Below are positions 33,430-41,422 of a stretch of 64,000 nucleotides of DNA, one piece after another; the stretch's first letter is position 1, and each line of letters begins with the position of its first letter. Both the position numbers and the translations under genes were made by a program. Under the pieces are notes generated by a model. It did not search any database. It saw only the letters and a program-made list of their open reading frames with translations, and was not told the origin of the DNA. Location: positions 2,046,001-2,110,000 of the forward strand of contig NZ_CP022584.1 in assembly GCF_002240225.1 (NCBI RefSeq), read 5' to 3'. The stretch is from Paenibacillus physcomitrellae (GTDB lineage: Bacteria > Bacillota > Bacilli > Paenibacillales > Paenibacillaceae).

Positions 33430-34563
33430 TTGCATCCCGAATATGTCGGCATTCTGCTTAATGCAAAGATGCACCGGGGCATACCGGTTGGCCGTACCGG
33501 GAAAGAAGCTCTTACGCTTTATGAAGACGGGGCAGCCGCTTACGGTTTAACCCCCTGCTATTTGAGGCTTGAGGACATTCGGACCGATCGAGAAACGAGC
33601 CTTGCTTATGTACGGCGGGGGGATGAATACATCCGTGCCGCTATACCTACCCCGCGGGTGATCCATAACCGGGCAATCTACTCCGGGACCGGAGCGAGGC
33701 AGAAGATAACCCGGCTCGGCAGTCAGGGAATTATCGTCTTTAATGCTAATACGCGCTATTCCAAAGACGAAATCCACCTGCTGCTGGCGGGAAATCCCTC
33801 GTTAGCAGGCTGCCAGCCTCATACGATGCCCGCTACTCTCAGCGGCATAGCATTTATGATGCAGCGATATAATGATTTAATTTTAAAGCCTGCCAGAGGC
33901 TCCGTCGGACAGGGAATTATGCGATTGCGGCAGGACATGGGCATTTGGCGGCTGCTTCACCGCAGCAGCCGGGGGAAACGCCCAGAGCGGTGGATAGAAA
34001 CACGGCTGGGCAAAGGCAGCAAAATGATGTGGCCTCTGCCGGTTATCCGTCAGCTCCGCCGGGTTCCTTATCTGGTACAGGAAAGGCTGCCGCTGGCTGA
34101 ATTCGACGGCCGGCCCTTCGACCTGCGCATCACCGTGCAGCGTGGACTTGACGGAAAGTGGCGCATCACGGGCCAGTTTGCCAAGCTGGCCGCTCCGGGC
34201 GGATTTCTCTCCAATATTGCACAGGGAGGAAGCGCCTATCCCGCTGAAAATATACTGCGCGCCGTTATGCCGTCCGGCATGGCGGCAAGTGCGCTTGCCG
34301 GAGCCCGCTCTCTGGCGTTTAAAGTCGCGGAGCACCTCTCTGCCAAGCTGCCGCTTCTCGCCGATCTGGGCATGGATATCGGAATCACAGCCGATGGCCG
34401 CATCTACTTCATAGAATGCAACGGCCGCGATCAGCGTTACGGATTTCGGGAAGCGGGCATGGACGCGGTTTGGCGGGACAGTTATCGTCGGCCGATGGCC
34501 TTCGCCCGCCATCTGCTGATGTACCAGCCCGATCGTCAGCCTCCAGCCTTGTTCCTCCCTTAA
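33430..34563 (+). CDS. YheC/YheD family endospore coat-associated protein (ATP-grasp fold)
   Basis: 377 residues. An N-terminal domain (VGILLNAKMHRGIPVGRTG) precedes an ATP-grasp fold: LILKPARGSVGQGI for ATP, YLVQERLPLAEFDGRPFDLRI, and DLGMDIGITADGRIYFIECNGRDQR with metal-binding Glu/Asn. YheC and YheD are spore-coat associated in B. subtilis, and ATP-grasp enzymes ligate carboxylates to amines, so peptide or glycan modification is possible. TTG start with AAGGGGGAAGGGATA before it. CATAAAATA at 33369-33377 fits the SigK -10 but has no matching -35. Divergent from the CotSA-like gene. Confidence 0.88.
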   Translation: MHPEYVGILLNAKMHRGIPVGRTGKEALTLYEDGAAAYGLTPCYLRLEDIRTDRETSLAYVRRGDEYIRAAIPTPRVIHNRAIYSGTGARQKITRLGSQGIIVFNANTRYSKDEIHLLLAGNPSLAGCQPHTMPATLSGIAFMMQRYNDLILKPARGSVGQGIMRLRQDMGIWRLLHRSSRGKRPERWIETRLGKGSKMMWPLPVIRQLRRVPYLVQERLPLAEFDGRPFDLRITVQRGLDGKWRITGQFAKLAAPGGFLSNIAQGGSAYPAENILRAVMPSGMAASALAGARSLAFKVAEHLSAKLPLLADLGMDIGITADGRIYFIECNGRDQRYGFREAGMDAVWRDSYRRPMAFARHLLMYQPDRQPPALFLP

Positions 34564-34620
34564 GCGGTATGCCGCCCGAATAGATTCCCACTTAAAATCG
34601 GCTCGGCTTCCTGACCTTAT

Positions 34621-34664
34621 AAGCCGCCTTCCGAAGCGTCTATGACGCACCGGAGGGCGGCTTT
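34621..34664 (+). terminator. Terminator after the YheC/D-like gene
   Basis: AAGCCGCC-TTCCG pairs with CGGAGGGCGGCTT around an inner GCGTC/GACGC stem; a short TTTG follows. It lies 58 bases after the stop. Confidence 0.75.
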
Positions 34665-34776
34665 GTCCTTCCTTGGCACCGTCCTTGTTGATTTACGTGC
34701 TGATCTGTGTCAATATTAGCGGAGTTATCCCTTTGGCGTATAAGCTGGAGGGTTGAATTTTTGAAAGGAGCGTTTT

Positions 34777-35571
34777 ATGGCTCAAACCATGATGCGGTTT
34801 TTTACGGAGCTTTCTTCACGGAAGTGGATCGCCTCTCTAACCGGGCGTTTCTCACGGTCTGCCGCCAGCCGGCCGCTGATTCCTTTTTTTGCGAAAATGT
34901 ACAATATCCCTCTGCATGAAGCGGAGAAACAGCTGGCCGATTACCGGACATTAAACGAGTTCTTTACGCGGCGGTTAAAGCCGGGCATGCGGCCGATACA
35001 TGAGGAAGCCGGCGCGCTGGTCAGTCCTGTCGATTCCTTGATTACGGCTATGGGCCCCATTGATGCAGGAACCCTGCTTAACGTCAAAGGCCAAAATTAT
35101 ACGATTGCCGATCTGCTTAACGGCTCGCCAAGGCTAGAGAAATACAAACACGGCTATTTCTTTGTTCTTTATCTGAGTCCTACCGACTACCACCGGATCC
35201 ATGCCCCCGTTGCCGGGACCAAGCTGGAAACGGAACATATCAGGGGCAAGGTTTATCCTGTTAACGACTTCGGCATGACGCATCTGAGATCCGTGCTCGT
35301 TCGCAATGAACGGCTGGTCACCTACATCGCTCATGATCCGGGCGAAGTTGCGCTTGTTAAAGTTGGCGCCATGAACGTGAGCAGTATCAAATACACCGAT
35401 CCTGACGCCAAAACCTGGGAACGGGGCGACGATCTTGCTTATTTTGAATTTGGTTCTACGGTCGTTCTGCTGACGGAAAGCGGTACCTTTGAGCCGCTGG
35501 ACACCCTGAAGCCCGGTACAGCCGTCAAAATGGGGGCGCTGCTCGGTTATTTCCTCAAGCGGGCGAAGTAG
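34777..35571 (+). CDS. psd: Phosphatidylserine decarboxylase proenzyme
   Basis: 264 residues. It makes phosphatidylethanolamine from phosphatidylserine at the membrane. Seen motifs: SPVDSLIT (catalytic Asp86), DYHRIHAPVAG (His139/His142), VGAMNVSSI and the self-cleavage site FGST, where Ser227 becomes the pyruvoyl group; most homologues have LGST. The usual split into a large beta and small alpha chain would give an alpha chain of about 38 residues. GAAAGGAGCGTTTT precedes the ATG. It stands alone; no pssA is visible. Strong terminator downstream. Confidence 0.93.
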   Translation: MAQTMMRFFTELSSRKWIASLTGRFSRSAASRPLIPFFAKMYNIPLHEAEKQLADYRTLNEFFTRRLKPGMRPIHEEAGALVSPVDSLITAMGPIDAGTLLNVKGQNYTIADLLNGSPRLEKYKHGYFFVLYLSPTDYHRIHAPVAGTKLETEHIRGKVYPVNDFGMTHLRSVLVRNERLVTYIAHDPGEVALVKVGAMNVSSIKYTDPDAKTWERGDDLAYFEFGSTVVLLTESGTFEPLDTLKPGTAVKMGALLGYFLKRAK

Positions 35572-35658
35572 AAGCCGGGAACGGAAATGGGTAGCGGAGG
35601 CCGGGAATGGAAGCAGAAGCAGCGTGCCCGTGTTTCCCGAACCTGAAGTCCAACAAAC

Positions 35659-35732
35659 AAGTCCTAATATTGAGTCGAAAAAAAGTCTTATTATCGAGTC
35701 CAAGAATCAAATCTTACTATTGAGTCCAAAAA
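35659..35732 (+). repeat. Three imperfect direct repeats downstream of psd
   Basis: The unit AAGTCYTAWTATYGAGTCSA occurs three times at 35659, 35683 and 35709 (periods 24 and 26), separated by A-runs. The repeats are AT-rich against a GC-richer background and non-coding. Purpose unknown; remnants of slippage or a protein-binding array are both possible. Confidence 0.7.
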
Positions 35733-35736
35733 AACC

Positions 35737-35777
35737 AAAGCAGCTTCCGCCCGACGGGCGAAAGCTGCTTTTTTCTT
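35737..35777 (+). terminator. Terminator of psd
   Basis: AAAGCAGCTT-CCGCCC, loop GA, then GGGCG-AAAGCTGCTTTTTTC. Long stem with a T-run; clear rho-independent terminator. Confidence 0.85.
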
Positions 35778-35829
35778 GGTGGTTATGATATATGGAAAAT
35801 CGCAATGAGAACTAAGTAATGGGCAATCC

Positions 35830-35943
35830 TCAGAACCAGGAAATAACCTGTTCGGCCGCCGATTTCATGCGGCGCAGACGGTTTCTGAATATACTTGAGC
35901 TGCCTGCAAACCCTCTGCTGCGCATCCGCCGTCTTCTGCTCAT
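35830..35943 (-). CDS. 37-residue Arg-rich peptide, function unknown
   Basis: A short frame with a near-ideal ribosome site (AAAGGAGGTGAAATTT before ATG 35943). The peptide starts MSRRRRMRSRGF, has a Ser-rich middle (AGSSSIF) and a second basic helix (RNRLRRMKSAAEQV) ending ISWF. Eleven of 37 residues are Arg or Lys in clustered blocks. The strong ribosome site argues that it is translated. Its composition recalls the basic tags on the glycosyltransferases and small DNA- or coat-binding sporulation peptides. It lies 94 bases after an AraC gene on the same strand; a hairpin (CCGGG...CCCGG, 36013-36031) sits between. Confidence 0.6.
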   Translation of the reverse strand: MSRRRRMRSRGFAGSSSIFRNRLRRMKSAAEQVISWF

Positions 35944-36037
35944 AAATTTCACCTCCTTTCAGGCCATGTGATCCGGGGCAATAAAGAATAATTAGAAATT
36001 ACCCCCTTTTCCGGGACTTTGAACCCGGATGGCCGCT

Positions 36038-36826
36038 TCAGCGGATTTCGGAGGGGCTTTTGCCCGTATACTGCTTGAATTGGCGGCTGAAGAAAAAGAT
36101 GTCCCGATAGCCGAGCGCTTCGGCCACCTCGGTCACATTCATTCCCGCATGGAGCAGCAGATGGCGCGCGCGGTCGATACGGCATTTTATAATATAGGAT
36201 TGAACGGGCGAACCCGTGATCTCTTTGAACTTGATTGAAAAATAACGCGGCGAAAGTCCCGCTCTTGCCGCCAAATCCTTAGTCCGGTGAGGCAGGCCGG
36301 GATGCTGGAGCACATAATTGGCGATCTCCTGGATCGACTCGTCCAGATGATGGCTGACCGTCTGAGGCGCCGGATCATGGCGTTCCTCCCGCAGCAGGTA
36401 AATCATCATCTGCTTGAGCAGCAGACGGGCTTCTTCCTCGGCACCATACGTGTCCTGATTCAGGAACAGCCGGACATATCTGGAGAGCATGAACTCAAAA
36501 TCCAGCGTCTCCTCCAGCTTGCGGTAGCGCGACGGGATTTCCTCCAGAGACCCTCTGACATCGAAATGAATGTAAGTCAGCACAAGCGGCTTCTGAGGAT
36601 TATGGGTAGCGCTGGTGTAGTCGCCCGGGCGGAACAGGAAACAGCTTCCCTTGCCGATCTGGGTCGGCCGCTCGTTCAGAATCAGCGTCCCTTCTCCGCT
36701 CCATACATAGAACAGATCAAAATTCTCCAGCGGCTTCTCCCGCTTCTGCCATTTCCATCCGGGTTCGCAGACGATTTTGGCGAATGCCCGCTTTAATACA
36801 AAAGAGGAAGGAGAAGTATTCAGCAT
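36038..36826 (-). CDS. AraC family transcriptional regulator with cupin domain
   Basis: 262 residues. N-terminal AraC-binding domain (NFDLFYVWSGEGTLIL, GSCFLFRPGDY) and C-terminal double helix-turn-helix (LAARAGLSPRYFSIKFKEITG, MNVTEVAEALGYRDIFFFSRQFKQYTGKSP). The ligand is probably a sugar or small metabolite. AGGAGGAAGAATC precedes ATG 36826. No obvious target operon is adjacent: the neighbours are the Arg-rich peptide gene downstream and the MocR gene upstream. Confidence 0.9.
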   Translation of the reverse strand: MLNTSPSSFVLKRAFAKIVCEPGWKWQKREKPLENFDLFYVWSGEGTLILNERPTQIGKGSCFLFRPGDYTSATHNPQKPLVLTYIHFDVRGSLEEIPSRYRKLEETLDFEFMLSRYVRLFLNQDTYGAEEEARLLLKQMMIYLLREERHDPAPQTVSHHLDESIQEIANYVLQHPGLPHRTKDLAARAGLSPRYFSIKFKEITGSPVQSYIIKCRIDRARHLLLHAGMNVTEVAEALGYRDIFFFSRQFKQYTGKSPSEIR

Positions 36827-36860
36827 GATTCTTCCTCCTAGGAGTCATTTTTGCTTGCTA

Positions 36861-38618
36861 TTATACTACGGAAACGCCGTCACCCCAAATTTTGCGGCCA
36901 ATCTCCTCCATTTGACCTATGCCGCAAATGATCTCTTCCGGCTGTAAATGGGCGAAAAAGAAGCAGGCTGCCGGAGGATGTGATCCTGTCCAGTACACTT
37001 CCACGTCGCGGAAGAGGATTCCTTCCTGCCTGCAGGCGGCCGAGAACAGCCGGTAATCGTCCGGGCTCCGGCGCCACTCGGCGTACACATGCAGGCCGCT
37101 GTTCAGCGGAAGCGGCGCAAACAAACCGCCAAGGCGGGCAGCCATCTCCCGGCGGAATACTTCATAACGCGCGCCATAAATCCGGCGCATCCGCCGCAGA
37201 TGTTTGTCATAGTCGCCGCGGGCCATAAACCGGGCCAGCGTCCGCTGCTCCACCAGAGCCGGCGAAGCAGGCTCGAACAGCGCTTTGGCGCGCCGCACAG
37301 GCTCCACCAGCGGCATCGGGAGCACCGCGTAGCCGATGCGCAGCGCGGGGAACAAGGTTTTGGTGAACGTGCCGACGAAGACGACCCGTTCACCCCGGTC
37401 TTGCGCCATGAGCGGCTCCATCGGCTGGCCGGCCCAGCGGAACTCGCTGTCAAAGTCGTCTTCGACGATGACCGCGTTCCGCCGCTGGGCCCAGGCCAGC
37501 AGCTCGCGCCGCCGCTCAGGCGCCAGCACGGCGCCGGTCGGGAACTGCCGGCCCGGCGTCACAAACAGCACGCGCGCATCCCAATCGCGCGGGATGATGC
37601 CCCGGCCGTCCACTTCGGCCGGGAGGACCGCCGCCCCGGCAGCGGCGGCGGCCAGCCGGATCCCGGGATATCCGGGATCCTCGAGCACGGCCTGCGCTCC
37701 TTCGCCCAGCAGCAGCTGGCTCAGGAGCGCGATGGCCTGCATCGATCCGCTGAAGCAGCAGATCGATGCAGGGTCTGCGGCGATGCCGCGGCTTGCGCGC
37801 AGATGGGCCGCTATCGCGGCCCGGAGCCCCGCATCGCCAAAGACGTCCGCCGCGCTGTCGTAAGCGGCGGAGGAGGCCCGCACCAGCGCGCTGCGCCAGG
37901 CTGCGTGCGGGAATTCCGCCGGCGGCTTCTCCCCGCCGCTGGCGAAAGAAACGCGGGAGGAGGCGGAGCTGTCCTCCCGCCCGGCCTGCCCGGGTTGCCC
38001 GATTTTTCCAGCTTGCCCGACTTTCCCGGTCTGTTCAGTTTGTCCAGTTTGCCCGGCCTGCTCGATCCGCCCGGTCTGTCTCCCGGCCTCCGCCTGCATA
38101 TAGAGCTCCGTCAGCCTTGCCGCCCAAGGGGACAGCTTCAATCCGGATTTGGCGCTGCTGTTCCCCGAAAGGTCCTCGGAGAGCTCCTTGGAGAGCTCCT
38201 CAGAAGGCCCCTCCTTCCCGTCATTCGCTTCCGCGGCCGCTTGTCCTGCAGAATAAAGATCCGTTCCTTCGTTCTTGTCGTTCTTGTCGTTCTTGTCGTT
38301 CTTGTCCTTGCTGGCCTTTTCTGCCGCTGCGCCCTTCTCCGCAGATTCTTTTCCAGGCTCCGCAAAATGGGCAGCTACAAAGGTTCCCCGGCCTACCCGG
38401 GCCACTACATATCCTTCTGCCAGCAGCATATCGTAAGCCTGGGCTACACTGCCCCGGGACAGCCCATACAGCTCCGCCAGCTCCCTGGAGGCCGGAAGTC
38501 TCGTTCCCTCCGGCAATGAGCCGTCCCGAATCCTGCTGCGAATAGCATGGTAAAGCGCCAAATATTTAAAGCGGTACGTAGATAGCGCTTGTTCCCACGG
38601 CAAAGTGAAATCAGGCAT
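36861..38618 (-). CDS. MocR-type GntR/aminotransferase regulator with expanded linker
   Basis: 585 residues, longer than the usual 460-500. Residues 1-85 are a GntR winged helix (LPASRELAELYGLSRGSVAQAYDMLLAEGYVVARVGRGTFV). Residues from about 255 are a class I aminotransferase-like domain with VEDDFDSEFRW and PLP-lysine region GTFTKTLFPALRIGY. Between them lies a 160-residue low-complexity linker with a DKN triplet run (KNDKNDKNDKNDKN) and a GQ/TGQ-rich run, both from DNA micro-repeats. MocR proteins use PLP or an amino compound as effector and usually control the divergent neighbour, here the NimA-like gene at 38749. Confidence 0.9.
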   Translation of the reverse strand: MPDFTLPWEQALSTYRFKYLALYHAIRSRIRDGSLPEGTRLPASRELAELYGLSRGSVAQAYDMLLAEGYVVARVGRGTFVAAHFAEPGKESAEKGAAAEKASKDKNDKNDKNDKNEGTDLYSAGQAAAEANDGKEGPSEELSKELSEDLSGNSSAKSGLKLSPWAARLTELYMQAEAGRQTGRIEQAGQTGQTEQTGKVGQAGKIGQPGQAGREDSSASSRVSFASGGEKPPAEFPHAAWRSALVRASSAAYDSAADVFGDAGLRAAIAAHLRASRGIAADPASICCFSGSMQAIALLSQLLLGEGAQAVLEDPGYPGIRLAAAAAGAAVLPAEVDGRGIIPRDWDARVLFVTPGRQFPTGAVLAPERRRELLAWAQRRNAVIVEDDFDSEFRWAGQPMEPLMAQDRGERVVFVGTFTKTLFPALRIGYAVLPMPLVEPVRRAKALFEPASPALVEQRTLARFMARGDYDKHLRRMRRIYGARYEVFRREMAARLGGLFAPLPLNSGLHVYAEWRRSPDDYRLFSAACRQEGILFRDVEVYWTGSHPPAACFFFAHLQPEEIICGIGQMEEIGRKIWGDGVSVV

Positions 38619-38640
38619 TTTCCTGCAGGCACCTCCCTAC

Positions 38641-38686
38641 ATTGGACTAGTAAAATAACTCTAAATTGGTTCTTTTTTATTGTCAA
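38641..38686 (-). promoter_or_regulatory. MocR promoter and candidate MocR operator
   Basis: Minus strand: perfect -35 TTGACA (38681-38686), 17-base spacer, -10 TAGAGT (38658-38663). Direct repeats of ATTGG on the plus strand at 38641 and 38665 flank and overlap the -10; ATTGGACTAG resembles half-sites reported for MocR regulators. This placement suits autorepression and control of the divergent gene. Confidence 0.6.
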
Positions 38687-38748
38687 TTTCTCTTCTAAAC
38701 TTAGTTTCTATTAACCGGATATTAAGCGGATATAAGGGGGAGCCTGGC

Positions 38749-39369
38749 ATGAGAAGAAAAGAATTTAAAGTCAATCAGGAGGAAGAGATTGAGGACTTTC
38801 TGGCCGAAATGAGTTTCGGTTTCCTGGGGACGCTGACAGCAGAGGGCGGCTGCCGGGTGACACCGCTGAATTTTGCCTACGGAAACGGTGTGTTTTATTT
38901 CCACGGCAGCCTTGCCGGCGAGAAGATGAAGCAGATGAAAGCCGACAACCGGATCAGCTTTACCGTCGCCAAGGAATACGCGCTGATCCCGTCCTACTGG
39001 AGCGACCCCGATCTGGCTTGTCCCGCCACCTCTTATTTCAAAAGCGTAATGGCCGAAGGCATTTATGAAAAGGTCGACGATCCGGCTGAGAAAGCGGAAG
39101 CCCTCTCTCTTTTTATGCGCAAGCTTCAGCCTGAAGGCGGTTATGCCTCTATTGATGCGGAGGATGAGCGGTACAAGGGACAGCTTAAAGCCGTGGCCGT
39201 CTTTAAGCTTGTACCGTCCGGGCTGACTGCCAAATTCAAATTTGGCCAGAATCTGCAAGAGGGAGAACGCGCTCAGGTCCTGAACGGACTGAAATCAAGA
39301 GGCGGAGCATACGATGCGGATACGGCAGAGCTCATGCAAAAATATTGTCCTTTCCACACCGAAAAATAG
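38749..39369 (+). CDS. Pyridoxamine 5'-phosphate oxidase-fold flavoprotein (NimA-like)
   Basis: 206 residues from ATG 38749 (AAGGGGGAGCCTGGC upstream); the longer reading to 38680 lacks a ribosome site. The split-barrel FMN-binding pattern is clear: FLAEMSFGFLGTL, TPLNFAYGNGVFYFHGSLAGEKM (His typical of the Nim family) and VAVFKLVPSGLTAKFKFGQN. Such proteins reduce nitro compounds or act as flavin oxidoreductases. Divergent from the MocR gene, its presumed regulator. Confidence 0.87.
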   Translation: MRRKEFKVNQEEEIEDFLAEMSFGFLGTLTAEGGCRVTPLNFAYGNGVFYFHGSLAGEKMKQMKADNRISFTVAKEYALIPSYWSDPDLACPATSYFKSVMAEGIYEKVDDPAEKAEALSLFMRKLQPEGGYASIDAEDERYKGQLKAVAVFKLVPSGLTAKFKFGQNLQEGERAQVLNGLKSRGGAYDADTAELMQKYCPFHTEK

Positions 39370-39380
39370 CACTTTGATTC

Positions 39381-39409
39381 GTGACGCTTGCCTGGCCTGA
39401 TGTTATAAT
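39381..39409 (+). promoter_or_regulatory. SigA promoter of the aminotransferase gene
   Basis: GTGACG, 17-base spacer, TATAAT, with an extended -10 TGT before the hexamer. It lies 57 bases upstream of the ATG and just after the stop of the previous gene. Confidence 0.6.
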
Positions 39410-39466
39410 GTTAGGCAGTCAAAACGAATTTTAGGACCAATACAGAAGTTGGAAGGATGGAAAGTG

Positions 39467-40762
39467 ATGAACCCTCTAGCGTCACAGCTAAACGACCGCC
39501 TGAAAGCAGATAGTCCTTATGTATATGAAATGTTATCCGGACTCGGTCGAGAAATTTATTTCCCTAAAGAAGGGATTTTAAGTCAATCGGCCGAAGCCTC
39601 CAGCCAGGCCAAAAAATATAACGCCACGATCGGAATCGCCACGGAAAACGGCGGGCCTATGCACCTGAACGTTATTCAGGATACTCTTTCGGCCTATAAC
39701 CCGAAGGATCTGTATCCTTATGCCCCTCCTGCCGGCAAACCCGAGCTGCGCTCGGTATGGCGGGATAAAATGCTGAAGGAAAATCCGTCCCTGTCCGGCA
39801 AGTCCTTCGGGCAGCCGATCGTGACCAATGCCTTGACCCACGGGCTGAGCATTGTAGCCGATTTGTTCGTCGATGAAGGAGATGCCGTAATTTACCCGGA
39901 CAAGAACTGGGAAAATTACGAGCTTACCTTCGGCATCCGCCGCCACGCCAACATCGTCAATTATGAGCTGTTCACCGATGAGATGAAATTCAACAGCCAG
40001 GGACTGCGTGAAGCCCTTCTGTCTGTACCGGCAGGCGGTAAAGCCGTTGTCATTCTGAACTTCCCGAATAACCCAACCGGTTATACGCCGGGGGCACAGG
40101 AAGGCGATGAAATCGTAGCTGCCATTGAGGCCGCTGCTGAAGCGGGCGTGAATGTCGTCGTAGTTACGGACGACGCCTACTTTGGACTCTTTTTCGAGGA
40201 TTCCCTGCAGGAGTCTCTGTTCGGCAAGCTGGCTGGCCTTCACCCGCGGGTTCTTGCCGTTAAAGTTGACGGGGCTACCAAAGAGGAATACGTTTGGGGT
40301 TTCCGGGTCGGATTCATTACTTATGCCGGGACTTCCGAGGCGGTTTCGGCGCTGGAGCAGAAGACGCTGGGCATCATCCGCGCCACCATTTCAAGCGGGG
40401 CCCATCCTTCCCAGACCTTTGTGCTCCATGCTCTGAAGTCGGATGAATTCCTTCCGCAGAAAGAAGCAAAGTTTGCGGTCATGAAGGGCCGGGCCAACCA
40501 AGTAAAAGCCCTGCTCGACAGCGGCAAATACGGGGATCTGTGGGAGTACTATCCTTTCAACTCCGGATATTTTATGTGTCTTAAGCTTAAGACAGTAAGC
40601 GCAGAACCGCTGCGCCAGCACCTGCTGCGCGAGTATGGCGTAGGCACGATCGCCTTGGGCGAACAGGATCTGCGGATCGCATTCAGCTGTATTGCCGAAG
40701 AACATCTTGAAGACTTGTTTGATCTGATTTATCAAGGCGTGAAGGATTTGCAGAAACAATAA
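39467..40762 (+). CDS. Class I/II pyridoxal-phosphate aminotransferase
   Basis: 431 residues. Fold type I motifs: NALTHGLSIVADLFVDEGD, NFPNNPTGYTP (Asn for PLP O3'), DDAYFGLFF (Asp/Tyr) and VDGATKEEYVWGFRVGF, which holds the Schiff-base lysine and the phosphate-binding Arg. Substrate is not clear; the sequence is of the AAT-like group with aromatic or branched substrates possible. I chose ATG 39467 over the upstream TTG 39449. It stands alone behind its own promoter. Confidence 0.88.
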   Translation: MNPLASQLNDRLKADSPYVYEMLSGLGREIYFPKEGILSQSAEASSQAKKYNATIGIATENGGPMHLNVIQDTLSAYNPKDLYPYAPPAGKPELRSVWRDKMLKENPSLSGKSFGQPIVTNALTHGLSIVADLFVDEGDAVIYPDKNWENYELTFGIRRHANIVNYELFTDEMKFNSQGLREALLSVPAGGKAVVILNFPNNPTGYTPGAQEGDEIVAAIEAAAEAGVNVVVVTDDAYFGLFFEDSLQESLFGKLAGLHPRVLAVKVDGATKEEYVWGFRVGFITYAGTSEAVSALEQKTLGIIRATISSGAHPSQTFVLHALKSDEFLPQKEAKFAVMKGRANQVKALLDSGKYGDLWEYYPFNSGYFMCLKLKTVSAEPLRQHLLREYGVGTIALGEQDLRIAFSCIAEEHLEDLFDLIYQGVKDLQKQ

Positions 40763-40798
40763 AATGGGATAAAATTCAGGACAGAAGGCAAAGGCCCA

Positions 40799-40827
40799 TA
40801 CCGCCCTCCCCCTCCGCACATATGATA
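40799..40827 (+). promoter_or_regulatory. SigK-like promoter of the YjcZ-like gene
   Basis: TACC, 16-base spacer and CATATGATA: an exact match to the SigK -10 CATANNNTA with AC at the proper distance. It lies about 40 bases upstream of the ATG at 40868, which fits late mother-cell expression. Confidence 0.55.
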
Positions 40828-40867
40828 CTCCTGTAATTAACATCAACAGCGGAAAGGGGAATGGCAC

Positions 40868-40996
40868 ATGAACGGAGTAGAAGAAGTAAGAGGCGGTTAC
40901 GGCGGCGGTTATGGTTTGGGAGCATTCACAAGCACAGGTGCAATCCTGGTATTGTTTATCCTGCTCGTTATCATCAGCCGTGCATTCATCCTCTAA
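40868..40996 (+). CDS. YjcZ/SscA-like small sporulation membrane peptide
   Basis: 42 residues: a Gly-Tyr-rich head (RGGYGGGYGLGAF) followed by one hydrophobic helix (GAILVLFILLVIISRAFIL). YjcZ-family peptides in Bacillaceae have this same order (GYGGG, then ALIVVLFILLIIV) and are linked to spore coat or germination. AAAGGGG precedes the ATG; the overlapping ATG at 40861 is in another frame. A terminator follows at 41056. Confidence 0.78.
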   Translation: MNGVEEVRGGYGGGYGLGAFTSTGAILVLFILLVIISRAFIL

Positions 40997-41055
40997 TTAA
41001 AGATTTAGGCTGGGGCTGTGCGTGATTGCGAATCACAGGCAGCTCTGCCAACTAG

Positions 41056-41090
41056 GCAGACGGGGTTCAGGCCCGTCTGCTTTTATTTTT
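41056..41090 (+). terminator. Terminator of the YjcZ-like gene
   Basis: GCAGACGGG, loop GTTCAGG, CCCGTCTGC, then TTTTATTTTT. Perfect 9-bp stem and a T-run. Confidence 0.88.
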
Positions 41091-41258
41091 CTAGAGGAGC
41101 AGGAATGAAGAATTAATGAATATGTGTTAGTAATCGGGAGAAATCCAAATAAAAAACCCATTTTAAACGCAAAAATTGCAAGATAACGCCTGAATTCAAT
41201 GAATAAAGTCGAAATTTTCGGTTTACATTCCGTGTACTTCATGACATAATCCAAATTG

Positions 41259-41358
41259 TTGTTTTTAAATGTGTAGACTCTACAATTTAAACGTTGAATA
41301 GAGAACTTATTGCGCCTAAGCGGGAGCCAGGGAGCATTCCCCGCTGCGGGCTTTTTTT
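41259..41358 (+). ncRNA. Possible short orphan transcript with palindromic operator
   Basis: TTGTTT, 16-base spacer, TACAAT (41281-41286) could start an RNA near 41293. A hairpin region (AGCGGG...CCCCGCT, then GGGCTTTTTTT) ends at 41358, giving an RNA of about 65 bases. A near-palindrome centred on TGTAGA-C-TCTACA (41267-41288) overlaps the -10. It may be a small RNA or an attenuated leader of the 161-residue gene at 41423. No known RNA family is recognised. Confidence 0.3.
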
Positions 41359-41422
41359 ATGTACCCTTACCTTATTAAGTCAAACAAACCTTACCATACT
41401 GTTAAAGGAGATCTGATCAAAA

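Larger units (their letters stand above)
40997..41422. other. Gene-poor interval with terminator and possible small transcript
   Basis: After the YjcZ-like stop comes a terminator (41056-41090), then about 170 AT-rich bases in which I see no gene. At 41259-41358 lies a promoter-like pair followed by a terminator-like hairpin, listed separately. The ribosome site AAAGGAG of the next gene is at 41405. Confidence 0.6.

Noticed and set aside
37089-38519. 476-codon open frame on the plus strand, and an overlapping 259-codon frame
   Set aside because: Antisense to the MocR gene; composition is Arg/Pro-rich as expected of shadows in this sequence.
41033-41254. 73-codon frame on the minus strand ending in the YjcZ-like gene's terminator
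   Set aside because: Overlaps a terminator, no ribosome site, no conserved features.
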